Of a DNA stretch of 64,000 nucleotides, positions 33,965 to 45,596 are shown in pieces (within the stretch, counting starts at the first letter, position 1; every line of letters begins with the position of its first letter). Position numbers and translations under genes: made by a program. The stretch lies in contig NC_041782.1 of assembly GCF_900090045.1 (NCBI RefSeq), forward strand, positions 1,893,001 through 1,957,000, written 5' to 3'. This DNA is from Plasmodium malariae. Taxonomy: Eukaryota; Apicomplexa; Aconoidasida; Haemosporida; Plasmodiidae. Below the pieces are notes generated by a model. It saw nothing but the letters and a program-made list of their open reading frames with translations, did no database searches and was not told where the DNA came from.

Positions 33965-35067
33965 CCTTTTACACAAAATCTAAGGAGTAGAGGGGTTTGG
34001 AAAGTTAACATTTTAATTCATCAATGAGTTTTCTTTTCACGTTTAAGAACAACGGAGTGGTAATGTTGTAACAGGTTTATGTGTGTTATCTTTTTTTTTA
34101 AATTTTAATTCTGATTTTTTAGTCTCCACAAAAGCGTTTGAGCATGCCACTTTTGAATTTAATACGCTTTTTTATTATTTCATTTTGTATAATATTATAC
34201 TACATTTTGCTTTTTTATATTATGTTATGCTATGTTATGTTGTATTTTTCATTTTATTTTTTATTTTTTAAAATAACTAAGCAAAATAAAGTTAAACGCG
34301 AAGAGGAAAACTATTTAAATTTGATAGTAAAATAACCAAGGGGGATGATAATAAGGATACGTTGTACTGCCAAAATGGATAGAAAACATAAAGGAATTCA
34401 TTACTTGTGCTCTTAGTTAAGTGTAGAATATTTCAAAACATGATAATTTTTAAAGTTTCATTTTAATAAAAGAAATAAATATATAGCGTATTTAAAAAAA
34501 AAAGCAAAAAACGAATATATCTGAAAAAGAAATAAACATTATTTTATAATGCATATTATATGTATAGTATATATATATATATATATATATATATAGCTTG
34601 CTTTATATAATGTGCAATATATTTTTTTAAGACAATTTATCAAATTAAACTTTTGGACAAAAATTTTGGAATTACCTCAAGGGAAAAAAAAAAAAAAAAA
34701 TTAAAGGTAAACTTCCACAGTTACATATACGTGTATAAGTAGCAGATAACAGTGAAAGGGATTGAAATTAAAAATATAAATTTAAAAATATAATTTAGTT
34801 GTGCATTTATTTTTGGAATATGCACTTTTTTGTATGTTTCAAGGAGGGTGTTAGCATATTTTTAAAAATGTGAAATGTAGATAAATTTAAAAGAAAAGAC
34901 AGATCTGAATTTTAGTTTAGTAATATAGGGAGGGGTGTTACAGTTGCGCGGGTATATGTATATGTACGTTTATGCGTATGTGTGCTTATACATGACAGTG
35001 TTTTTTAAAAAGAGTTGAAGCATTTATTTTTTGTTTCTTTGAATGTGCTACATTATAAGCTGCATCA
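33965..35067. other. Convergent 3' intergenic region
   Basis: Shared 3' flank of ClpP and EB1. It includes a (TA)n tract at 34566-34595 and a poly-A at 34683-34700. Short open frames are of low complexity only. Confidence 0.55.
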
Positions 35068-36672
35068 CTAGGAGCACATCGAAAAGTCGGTTGAGTTTTG
35101 TCTGTTACACTGATCAGTGTACAGATCCGTATCTCTATTGGTAGTGAGGTTTTGTAAAGCAAAGTTTTGCCCATTATAACTATTATCAGAATATAACACT
35201 TCATTATGATCATTATGCGCATTATCTTCATTGTTTTCGTTATTATGTTCATTTTGGACATTTTGGACATTTTGGACATTTTGATCATTTTGGTCATTCT
35301 GGTCTCTCAGATCGTTTCTATTGTCGGTTTTATCCTTTAATGAAATAGTCTGGTGAAAGTAAGTATTTTCCCGGGCATATATGATATATTGTATGTCATC
35401 AATTCTTAACACATTATCATCAGTTTGATTGCACAACAATTCTAGGAATCTCAATTTGTTGTAATAAAAGTTTTTTTGAAAGAGCAGAATTTTTTTTTCA
35501 TTTTCTTCTTCTTGCAATTTATTTTGTAGCAGCATGATATCCTTATTTTTACTCTCTAACTGTGCCTTTAATTTTTTGTTTTGTTCAATTAAAGAGTTCA
35601 TATTTTTTTGATTTTCAACCGTGTTGCATCTGTTATGGTTGAGGGACAAAGATCCTTGTGAGGAAAGTTTGGTAGATGTAGATAGCCTTCTATTTACATT
35701 ATTAATGTTATTATGTGTGGAGATGGTGCTGATGCTTGCGTTGCTGTTATTATTAGTGTTGGTATTTATGTTCATGTTCGTGTTAGTTTTAATGGTATGC
35801 TTCTTGTGCGTTTGAGTATCTTTATAGGAAAGGGAGTTAGAGTAGTTGTCGTGGGCTGTGCTATGATGAATACACTTCTTTTCTGATGTCATAAACTTTT
35901 TACTATTGACGATAGTGGAGTAATTATTATTATAATTGTTACTATTGCTACTCCTATTTGTTGAGTAATTATTACCGGAATGATTACTGTTTCTACTTCT
36001 ATTTGAAGCATAACTGTTTGGGTAACTGCTGCTTTTCCTAGCACTGCCTCTACTACCAGAGTTAATTGCAGTGGTAGGTATTTCTCTACCTACAGCACCC
36101 AAGGAATCAATATTTCTCTTAGAACAGTTATTAACTATTTTATTTTCACTGTTCATAATTTTGTCTTTTATAATATGGATATCTACCTTAGCCCAGTCTG
36201 GTAAGAAATTATTAAGAAGTCTATAGTCCCCTCGTTCACCTAATATACTTATCTTTCTTCTCTCTATAGCATCATAATTAATTATTTGTTCATTATTATA
36301 ATCCACCATTCTTTCAAAAAAAGCTTTAAACCATTGTAAAAATTCTAAATTGTCTTGATATTTTCCCTTAATAAGTTTATCAACATCCATATATTTTTTT
36401 ATACCCAATTTATTAAAAACGCTTTGTATTAGTTTATAGTTTATTATACATTCATATTCTAATTTCGCATTCCATTTCACTTTATTTAAAATAGACTTAT
36501 TAGGAAATAATATATCTAGTAGTTGAATGTATACAGCCCCATTTGAACACTGTTCAATTTTTGTTATATTTAATTTCAACTGTTTATTAATCCATTCTAT
36601 TAATTCTTTTCGACTTACAAAAAATCCAGAGTCCATATTTCCTACTGAAGACACTTCTTTGGCTTCGTTCAT
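35068..36672 (-). CDS. EB1: EB1, microtubule plus-end-binding protein
   Basis: A single exon of 534 residues from ATG 36672. Residues ~17-125 are a calponin-homology domain with EB-family signatures: SRKELIEWINKQL, CSNGAVYIQLLDILFP, KVKWNAKLEYECIINYKLIQ and KLIKGKYQDNLEFLQWFKAFF. A long Ser/Asn/Thr-rich linker follows (~170-355), much longer than in animals. Residues ~360-417 form the coiled coil and EB-homology four-helix region (KNFYYNKLRFLELLC). The C-terminal tail is Asn/Asp/Gln-rich and ends in FSMCS, so the EEY/F tail that recruits CAP-Gly proteins is absent. EB1 binds spindle microtubules; here it sits beside three other chromosome-segregation or recombination genes. It shares a 3.7-kb upstream region with RPL7. 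Confidence 0.93.
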   Translation of the reverse strand: MNEAKEVSSVGNMDSGFFVSRKELIEWINKQLKLNITKIEQCSNGAVYIQLLDILFPNKSILNKVKWNAKLEYECIINYKLIQSVFNKLGIKKYMDVDKLIKGKYQDNLEFLQWFKAFFERMVDYNNEQIINYDAIERRKISILGERGDYRLLNNFLPDWAKVDIHIIKDKIMNSENKIVNNCSKRNIDSLGAVGREIPTTAINSGSRGSARKSSSYPNSYASNRSRNSNHSGNNYSTNRSSNSNNYNNNYSTIVNSKKFMTSEKKCIHHSTAHDNYSNSLSYKDTQTHKKHTIKTNTNMNINTNTNNNSNASISTISTHNNINNVNRRLSTSTKLSSQGSLSLNHNRCNTVENQKNMNSLIEQNKKLKAQLESKNKDIMLLQNKLQEEENEKKILLFQKNFYYNKLRFLELLCNQTDDNVLRIDDIQYIIYARENTYFHQTISLKDKTDNRNDLRDQNDQNDQNVQNVQNVQNEHNNENNEDNAHNDHNEVLYSDNSYNGQNFALQNLTTNRDTDLYTDQCNRQNSTDFSMCS

Positions 36673-37383
36673 TTTTGTTAATATTTCTCACTCCTCATTT
36701 CATTATATTTTAAGAATAGCATATCACAATTGCGTACATACGTAAGGTATACGTACAAATATGCATATATAAGAAATGCATACATAAGATCAGAAATACG
36801 TACAAAAAACCATAGGAACATCCGCATATACATACAAAAATATATGATGTTGCTCAAAATGTTATTAAACTACGAAAGAGCCACTTTTTCCTTATGCAGC
36901 TTCTTAACATAATTTTACCACGTTTTTAGATATATGTATATATAGTGCAACAAAAATTTGCGCAATATTTCTTCCACTTCTTAAAGACATATACTGTTCT
37001 TATATAGCGTTAAATTGTGTCTTATATATAGACATATTTGTATCATGTATAAGAGGATATACTGTGCATATTTAGGTACAAATGCTTATATTCGTATTTT
37101 ACTAAAGCTAGCAATTTGCCAGAAGAAAAAGTGAAAATTTATATGCCCACAAAAATGAAGGCATATCAAACTGGACAGGATTAAAAGATAAAAGTAAAAA
37201 GCGATGACGCTAAATTTGCGCAGATGTTCAGCTATGCACATAAATAAAAAAATATATATACATACATGCGTAAATACTGTTTACAAACTTGTGTATGTTT
37301 TTCTTTTTAGAGAAACATATTACTTTTTCCTAAAAAATGATATACTCCAATTAACTAGCTTTTTTTGTGTGCAAATATGTTAA

Positions 37384-37417
<34 letters not shown>

Positions 37418-38754
37418 AGGTAAAAAAACAAAACGGAATAAAAGTAAATGACGGGTAAACTCAAGACAATAGGAGTTTAAATAAAAATAATAGAAGGAAA
37501 GGGGGAATGCGGAAATGAGCAGATGATCAAATGTGGAAAAGAGGGAATGTCGATGTACGGAAAAGAATGGGTACATTTTAAAATTATGAAAAAGTACGTG
37601 CTATATCTTACTTTTTTGGACTTTTATTCCCCTTTTTTTTTCCTCATTTATGTAATAATTAATTCTATTTTACCTTTTGTACCAGTGCGAATATGACATT
37701 ACTAATTGACAAAGTGATAGGAGCCACTTCGTTTTGCAAATTTTAACGAACAGTGCGAAAGCACATGTATAAGAAAGAACGAGTGAAGGACAACATTTAA
37801 CGTCTCCTCAAACACTTAATCTCATTAAATGGCATGACAAAGTAGGGAATGGTATTGTAATTTAACTGATGCACATTAATGAAAAATACAAGTGTTCATA
37901 AAATAAGTGTTTTTAGGTAATGTGAACACTCAACCTTAAATATTAACACATATGTTGTAATATGGAACTACATTCCTTCCATCTGCTGTGCACTTAACGG
38001 AATGCATGTTGTTAAACATGTCCATACACTCCTTTGTATAAATTTCGCTAAAAGGTGAAAGGAGTTCTGTTTTTTACAGAATTGCGCACCCATTTAAATG
38101 CGTAAACATACATACACACATACTTATATATATTTTTGTGGATATATGTAGGAATATTCATTATATAAACTTTGTTACATCTCCCTTATGATTTTGAACA
38201 AACCCCCTGAGAAATCGACCTTCTTACCCGTGAAATGTTGGCCCTTTTTTATTTAAAATTTAAAATTTAAAATTTAAAATTTTAAATTTTAATATTTTAT
38301 TTTTTATTTTAATTTTAATTTTTTTTAAGGCATTTTCCTCTTTGTGACACATTAAAGAAATACAGATTATATAGAACAAAAAATATGGTCGCTTAACGTG
38401 AAAAGTATGTAATAGGGTAAAATAAAATAAAAATAACATCGCAATAATTTTTTAAGGGATGATAAAAATGTAATATATATATGATATTTCCATGCATTGG
38501 ATATATAATTTTATATTCTCAATTTACATACAAAAAAAGAAATGCTATTTACTTTTTTTTTTTTATTTTTAAATCGATTTGTTTTCATTGGTAGATTAAC
38601 CAAAAATTAACCAAAAATTAACCAAAACTGCTGCAATTTCTTAAATTACTATTAAACCGAAAGATCGTAATTCGTAATGTTTAAGACCATACGGCAAAAG
38701 ATGCAAAAGGAAAAAGAGGATTTCAATAGTGCACATTAATATATGCGCGAATAT

Positions 38755-39010
38755 AAATTTGTATGTATGTATGTACGTATGTACGAACAAGTATACATAT
38801 GTGCATATATGCACGCACAAGTATACATATACGCATATAAGCCCGAACAATATACATATGTGCGTATATGCACGAACAAGTGTACATATACGCATATAAG
38901 CCCGGACAAGTATACATATACGCATATAAGCCCGAACAAGTATACATACGTGCATATATGCACGAACAAGTATACATATACGCATATAAGCCCGAACAAG
39001 TATACATATG
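38755..39010. repeat. ~30-bp minisatellite (CGAACAAGTATACATATACG...)
   Basis: Around eight copies of a ~30-bp unit containing GAACAAGTATACATA and GCATATAAGCCC or GCATATATGCAC. Two unit types alternate, implying a higher-order duplication. Open frames in four or more frames are artefacts of the period being a multiple of three. Confidence 0.85.
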
Positions 39011-39239
39011 TTTATGTTTAAATATGGAAAAGGCAATGTTAAGCTTACACAGCATAAATACATCTGAAAAAACTGTATCCCTATCTCTCTAAATTAAGGC
39101 AAAAATTACCTTAAAAAATATGCTTATATATATAATAAATAAATTAAAACCATATAAAAGAGTTCATATAAAAAAGCATTATTTGAAAGAAATTTTAGAA
39201 AAAAAAAATTTTATCCAAACATTATTTATTATACTATAA

Positions 39240-39455
39240 ATGTATATATGTATGTATAAATGTATGTATGTACGTATGTATGTATAAATAATTTATGTAT
39301 GTATGTACGTATGTATGTATAAATAATTTATGTATGTATGTACGTATGTATGTATAAATAATGTATGTATGTATGTACGTATGTATGTATAAATAATGTA
39401 TGTATGTATGTACGTATGTATGTATAAATAATGTATGTATGTACGTATGTATGTA
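39240..39455. repeat. 35-bp minisatellite (TGTATGTATGTACG...AAATAAT)
   Basis: Successive AAATAAT landmarks are 35 bp apart (near 39286, 39321, 39356 and 39391), giving about six units of TGTATG/TACGTATG repeats. Confidence 0.85.
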
Positions 39456-40387
39456 CAATTGTATAAATATAGAAATATTATTAGTAAAATTAAATAGCCC
39501 TTTTGGTTTGCTCCCCCTACACCACGCGCCTCATATGTTGCATACATACGAATATTAATGCATAAATTAAAAAAAGAAAAAGAAAAAGATAACCTGGTTT
39601 TCAATTGGTAAATTATCTTCACTAATTATATACAAATTTCTTTTTTATTAAAAAATATAGGTGTGAGATTGTTTATTTTTTGAAAATTTTTATTCCCTCA
39701 TATTGATTCTTATTCCTGACACCTTTTTTTTTTTTTTGATTAGTACCATTAATTAGCAGCTTTAGCACATGCATATATATGCATACTATCATTATATACA
39801 TTAGTATTTTATTAAGGGTATCTATTTTCGTGCCTTCACTTAAAAAATATACGTTTATATTCAGTCGTTAATAAAAAAAAAAAAAAAAAAAAAAAGAAAA
39901 TCTTCCCATGAAACAATTATTTAAATGTGTCAATTATTCATTAGGCAGAATTTACAAAAACCTGTATTAAATGCAGAATAAAGGGTAATTTGTTTTGATA
40001 CGTTCACCAAAAAGGGATACATATATACATCTACATATCCATATATATATATATGTAAATATATGTATACGTGCCGATTTTATTTATTTTTATTTTATAC
40101 TTTTACTTTATTTTATTATTTTTTTTTAATTGAGTAGTTTCCATCGCAGTTTTATAATTTTGTAATTTTTGTTTTATGACGTTTAATAAATGTTTAAAAG
40201 GAGAAAATACAAAATCGAAAAGAAAAAGAGAGAAATAAACAAAAGAAAAAAATAAAAACAAATTTGTGAACGTACGATTTTACGTGAACTCGACAGAATA
40301 GCACATTTGGCAAATCATCTTTTTTTTTGCCTTAAGAAAGGAACATTTTTTTTTTGGCACTTTCGCTTCATTAAATAATTATTAACC

Positions 40388-41655
40388 ATGGCAGTAAGAT
40401 TAAGCACATGCATATACATTTATTTATATGTATATACATGTATATGTATTTATGTGTATATGTACATACATACGTACGTACATACTTATATATGTGCAAC
40501 TGTTAAACTATTTGCGCGTGGTCAACGCGTCATGTATTCGCCTTCTCACGAGATATCCACATTTGAGTGGGAAAACAGTCTTATCGCCGTGGCCTTTATA
40601 TGTAGTAATATAAATTACTAATTTTTTTTTTTTTTTTTTTTAATTTCATTTCATTTAATGTTTTGTAGGATAGGTATGAGGAAAAAGATCCTAAAGAAAT
40701 AGGAAAACATATGATGAGTTTGAGAAAAAAAAAGGCATTGAAAAATAAAGCACTGAAAGAAAAGACCAAAAAAAAAATGAAGGCGCTAAAATTGGTAAGA
40801 TGTGAACAATATAGCAAATATGCATTTTTACAAATATATATATGTATGTGTATGTATCGTAATTTGTTTGTCCATTACAATAGTACATATGACTGTATAG
40901 TTGGTTAGTTCTCGTTACGCATAATGCTATAATTTAATGTATTACCTACTCCTATTCGTTTGTTTCTCTGTTCGCCTATTCTCTTCGTTACTACTTCTTT
41001 GCCACTTCACCAGATAAACAAAAAGAAAAGGATACAGTTGCGAGAGAGGACACTAAAGTACGAAAAGCAGTATGAGGATGAAAGGAAAAAAGTAGCAATG
41101 CTAAAAAGAGAAGCTAGAAAGAATAATTGCTTTTATAGAGAAGCTGAAAAAAAGGTGATTTTTGTTATTAGATTGAAGGGTGTGAATAAATTATCTCCAA
41201 AGGTTAGAACAGTATTTCGCTTATTGAGGTTGTTACAAGTACATAATGGCGTTTTTGTTAAGGTAAATAAAGCAACTAAGGAAATGTTAAAAATTGTTGA
41301 ACCATTTGTAACGTATGGGTATCCAAGTGTATCAACTGTGCGTAAATTGATATATAAAAGAGGATATATAAGAGTAGGAAAAGTAAGAAGATATAGTAGA
41401 AAAAAGATTCAAGATAATGAAGACATATCAAAGCATTTAGGAAGGTATAACATACATGGTATTGAAGATATGGTATATCAGATATATACATGTGGTCCTA
41501 TTTTTAAAAAGGTTAATAATTTCTTGTGGGCCTTTAAATTAAAACCACCTAGAAAAGGATTTAAGGCAAAAAGACATGCGTTTAATGAACCAAGACCGGG
41601 TGATTGGGGAAATAGAGAAAACCATATTAACGAGCTAATAAACAGAATGATTTAG
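40388..41655 (+). CDS. RPL7: 60S ribosomal protein L7 (uL30)
   Basis: Exons 40388-40393, 40669-40794 and 41014-41655, with GTAAGA donors and TAG/CAG acceptors, give 257 residues. The first exon carries only ATG GCA. The encoded start is MADRYEEKDPKEIG, then a Lys-rich helix, then the L7/L30 fold: FVIRLKGVNKLSPKVRTVFRL, RLLQVHNGVF, EPFVTYGYPS and VRKLIYKRGYIR. The C-terminal GIEDMVYQIYTCGPIFKKVNNFLWAFKL is typical of eukaryotic L7. It belongs to the large ribosomal subunit. The length agrees with the family in malaria parasites. RPS12 follows on the same strand. Confidence 0.96.
40490..40620 (+). other. GC-richer structured island within RPL7 intron 1
   Basis: Intron 1 is otherwise TA repeats and poly-T. 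This ~130-nt segment is visibly richer in G+C and contains two hairpins: GCGCGT/ACGCGT with a 5-nt loop (40514-40530) and TCCAC/GTGGG with a 6-nt loop (40556-40571). ACA at 40575-40577, followed by three bases, could be the end of an H/ACA snoRNA. A clean H box was not found, so this is only a candidate intron-hosted RNA. Confidence 0.35.
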
Positions 41656-41738
41656 GGGAAAAAAATTGATATCCAGGCGTCATCTTATCACGCTTGCAGC
41701 GTTCATACGAGTGGGTGTAGATACGGCACACATGATGT

Positions 41739-41788
<50 letters not shown>

Positions 41789-42944
41789 GTGTGTATGTGT
41801 TTTTGTATAGGCAGGAAAAATGTGCAATGTATTTTATTTTATTTTATTTTTTTTTCTTTTTTTAAAAAAGTAATACTCTCTTATGCCTTATGTTCACTTT
41901 TTTCGCGTACATTCTTGTGAATTGCGCTTCGTTCTATTTAGGCAGTTGCGTCATGCTCGTAATTACTTTATTTTATTTTATTTTATTTTTTTTTTTTTTT
42001 TTGAATTAGCAAATTTTTAAAATATTATGAAGAAATAAACCAATAAAAAAAAAAAAAAAAATTTAAAAAAAATAAAATATTTACGCATATACGCGTCATA
42101 CTAAATGAACGGAGCTAATTTTTTTTCGTAAAAACGAGTTTTACTATTTCCCGTTTAAAATTAGTGAAGGCACTGCAACTTCGAGTAATTACTTCTACAT
42201 AAAGGGAAAAAAAAAAAAAAAAAATACCTTAACATGATACCTACTTATCGCGATTTTTATGTATACACAATTTATTGTAATAAATAATATTTCATTCCTT
42301 TTTATAATTAATGGTAAAAATGGAGCAGTCGGTTTGTTTTATTTTTCATATGACTTGCTCCCCTTCGGAAAAAATAAACATTCTTCATTTTTAGTAATTT
42401 GACCTCTAATATATTATGAAGTATAAATGAGATTGGGTTTTACAAATAAAGATACTACACAGAGTTTATGCGCACCTACAGCTTCTTTTTTCTTTTTAAA
42501 TACAATACATAGCTGCTCTCCCTTTACAGGTGCTTTGTTTTTATTTATTTAATATGTACCTTTTTTGGGATTACCCATTATTCTATTTTTATCAAATTTA
42601 CAATCATTCCCTAGCAAGCAGAGTCACACGTACAAGAATATATATATAGATATATATATAAATGTGCATAAAATATGTACACAACGTGCGAAGCACACGA
42701 ATACTTTTATGTTTATAAAATTGGGAAAACATAAAAAAAAAATAATCCTCATTTATATGCTCAAAATATTTCATTTTACACGTGTGTTAGAGAAACTGAG
42801 TTTTTTCTTTTTGAGCCATACTTTTCAGTATTATGTAGAGGTAGAGGGGTACACTCCTGAACATTTTTGTTTTCTTCTCCGAAAAAGAGAAATAGGGGTT
42901 AATGCCAATTTTGCGTATACATAACTTTATACGAACGTACGTTA

Positions 42945-43140
42945 TTCGTGTATGTGTTCATATATACGTATGTTCATATATACGTACGTTCATATATACG
43001 TACGTTCATATATACGTACGTTCATATATACGTATGTTCATATATACGTATGTTCATATATACGTATGTTCATATATACGTATGTTCATATATACGTACG
43101 TTCATATATACGTACGTTCATATATACGTATGTTCATATA
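42945..43140. repeat. 16-bp minisatellite (GTTCATATATACGTAC/T)
   Basis: About twelve units of GTTCATATATACGTA(C/T). As 16 is not a multiple of three, all three forward frames rotate through the same amino-acid pattern and stay open, so the apparent proteins are false. Confidence 0.9.
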
Positions 43141-43311
43141 TATCTGTATTTATAATATCTTTGTTTATACTGAACTACGTTTTTAAGGTTATACCCGCGG
43201 CACACCGCTACTAACATTCACAAAGTAGGTGCTAAGTTCTTTTGGAATTTCTAGCATTCAGAGAAAAGCAAATCAGCAAAAAAAAAAAAAAAAAAAAAAG
43301 AAAAGAAAGAA

Positions 43312-43440
43312 CAAATGAAAGAATACATGAAAGAATACATGAAAGAATACATGAAAGAATACATGAAAGAATAAATAAAAGAACAAATGAAGGAATAAAT
43401 GAAAGAATAAATGAAAGAATAAATGAAAGAATAAATAAAT
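43312..43440. repeat. 12-bp minisatellite (GAAAGAATACAT / GAAAGAATAAAT)
   Basis: About ten units, changing from a GAAAGAATACAT to a GAAAGAATAAAT variant part way. The variants are clustered, indicating stepwise local duplication. Confidence 0.85.
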
Positions 43441-43793
43441 ATTCATAAATGTATACGTATATTATGCACTAGTAAACAAAATGCGACACATGGAAGAAAA
43501 AAGCTCGGGGCTCTAGCACATGATTGAAATGAATAGCCATATACATAAACTACGTACAACAACGTACTCATAACAAAATTATTGGAGTTGTTTTTAAAAA
43601 CATGTCAAAGCATTTTTTTATTTGCCCGCTATTTTTAAATTACAAAAAATACATTTTCACATATTTCCTGTTGTATAAATTTTATGAAAATTTTCCCCAT
43701 TCAATTTCTTTTTTTTTTTTCAAATTCTTCTTTCTTTTAATTAATATTTTGTTTTTCCTTTTTTAATTAAAATTTTTTTTTATTTTTTAAACC

Positions 43794-44573
43794 ATGACGG
43801 ATGCTGAAAGTGTTGATAATAATGTAGTAGTTGAGGAGAAGGCCGTTTTTGACAATACCACAGCTATACAGAAAGTAAGTGAAAAGAGGATGAGGAAAAA
43901 AAAAAAAAAAAAAAAAAATGAAAAATATGATATGAAAAATTGTGCAAAAGGGGGAAAAAAAATAATATAAAGTTAATGTTGTTCATAATGGCATGTTCGA
44001 AGGGGCGAATGCATACTGTATGAACCTATGTTTGCGTTGATATGCTGTAAAAGTGAGAATTATGTATGTACATGTATATATGTGATGTATTATTTATTTT
44101 AGTAACTGTTAACATGTTCATATATATACTTTATTATGTATATATCTAGTCACCTTTGGGTATAATGACCTATGTACCTTCTGCATAGTAATTCTCGCAC
44201 ACATTAACATTGAATATTTTTATAGGTAATCAAGAATGCGTTAGTTCATGATGGACTAAAAATTGGTATAAGGGAAGTTATAAAAGCCATCGAATCTAAA
44301 GAAGCAAAAGTATGTTTCTTATCAAATGTATGCTCGGAACCGGCATATAAAAAGTTAGTTACTGCCCTTTGTGCAGAAAAGAATATTCCCCTATTTATGG
44401 TTGACAACGATAGTAAAGATTTAGGACAATGGGTTGGTTTATTTAAATTAGATAAAGAAGGGAATGCAAGAAAAATTATTGGAGCAAGTTCAGTTGCTAT
44501 TATAGATTTTGGGGAAGAATCAGCAGAGAGGGACTTCCTCATGGCGCAAAAGCAGACTGTAGGGGCTGCATAA
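43794..44573 (+). CDS. RPS12: 40S ribosomal protein S12 (eS12)
   Basis: Two exons, 43794-43874 and 44226-44573, with a GTAAGT donor and TATAG acceptor, give 142 residues. The start is MTDAESVDNNVVVEE. The body has VIKNALVHDGLKIGIREVIK, AKVCFLSNVCSEPAYKKLVTALC and NIPLFMVDNDSKDLGQWVGL, all diagnostic of eS12, a member of the L7Ae/eL30 fold family. A 351-bp intron separates the acidic N-terminal tail from the fold; the intron holds no visible gene. It is convergent with RPS23. Confidence 0.96.
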
Positions 44574-45596
44574 AATTTCCATCAATTATCAGCACCACGT
44601 TCTATACGCATAAATTGAAGTATTATATATATATATATATGTATATATGTATATTTATTTATATATACTACATATATTTTTTTTTTTTTTTTTTTTCTCC
44701 CCCGTCCATTTTGCTGTTCACACACATTATGTAATGTTGGTGCGTATCGATTATAACTTTGCCATATCAAAACTGCATATCATTTTGCATATAAAGAAAT
44801 TTTTAACAGCATAAAAATGAATAAAATATGGAAAATTTTTTAAGTTATACAGAGAAAGGGAATCACTAAAAAAAATAAAATAAAAAAAAAATAATGAACG
44901 CTTTCGAATTGTTGTACGCCCGCTTATGCGCATAATATATACATATATATATATATAATATATATGTTAAAACACCTTCGCGCGCGCTAGAACAGCGATG
45001 CGGCATAACACGCCTTTTTTCCCAAAAAATTTTGCATTACAATATTTTCACGTAAAAAAGAAAAAATTCATTTTCACATATTGCAATGAAGATGACAAAC
45101 AGTTGTACATTTTTTAATTTTTTTTTTTTTTTTTTTTTTTTCATAAACATGCTTTTTTAATAAGGATCATATATAAATGTTGCAGTTTTACTTTACTTTT
45201 TTTTTTTTTCGTCATAAATCGGTAGCAATATTAAAAGGTTGGAAGCTGAAATAAACGTTGGCCCTGTGCTTTAAGCGCGAAAAGCACACCCACACCACAC
45301 CTGTATGCATTTATATCTATGTCTATCTATCTACATATATATATATATAAATATAGATAGATAGAGATATATATATATGGATATATAGATAGATATACAC
45401 ATGTTTACATATGTGAAAACGCAGCACATGTATGGGTATACCACGTATGAAAAAAAAAAAATAATAATAAATAACATTGTCATCTTACAATGCAAATATA
45501 TATATATATATATAAATATATATATACATACATACGACAGTATGTGAGACTTAAAGGAAAGGGAAAAAGCACCTTAAGCCACGTATGTGCAAATAA
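44574..45596. other. Convergent 3' intergenic region of RPS12 and RPS23
   Basis: TA-rich tracts (44624-44650, 45345-45385 and 45497-45530), poly-T at 44676-44696 and 45117-45140. Nothing gene-like is seen. Confidence 0.55.

Larger units (their letters stand above)
36673..40387. other. Divergent intergenic region, 3.7 kb, with two large minisatellites
   Basis: Lies between EB1 (minus) and RPL7 (plus). It contains a poly-A at 37387-37414, a self-complementary AAAATTTAAAATT block at 38255-38300, a 30-bp minisatellite (38755-39010) and a 35-bp minisatellite (39240-39455). Stretch 37680-38240 is somewhat less AT-rich but shows no sustained reading frame. No tRNA or other RNA gene is recognised. 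Confidence 0.55.
41656..43793. other. Intergenic region between RPL7 and RPS12
   Basis: Contains a long (TA)n tract (41739-41783), poly-T and poly-A blocks (41985-42062 and 42210-42224), a 16-bp minisatellite (42945-43140) and a 12-bp minisatellite (43312-43440). No gene is seen. Confidence 0.55.

Noticed and set aside
38641..39092. Cys/Tyr/Ile frames on both strands at 38.7-39.1 kb
   Set aside because: Created by a 30-bp repeat whose period is a multiple of three.
42902..43214. Three overlapping Tyr/Ile/Val frames at 43 kb
   Set aside because: All come from the 16-bp minisatellite.
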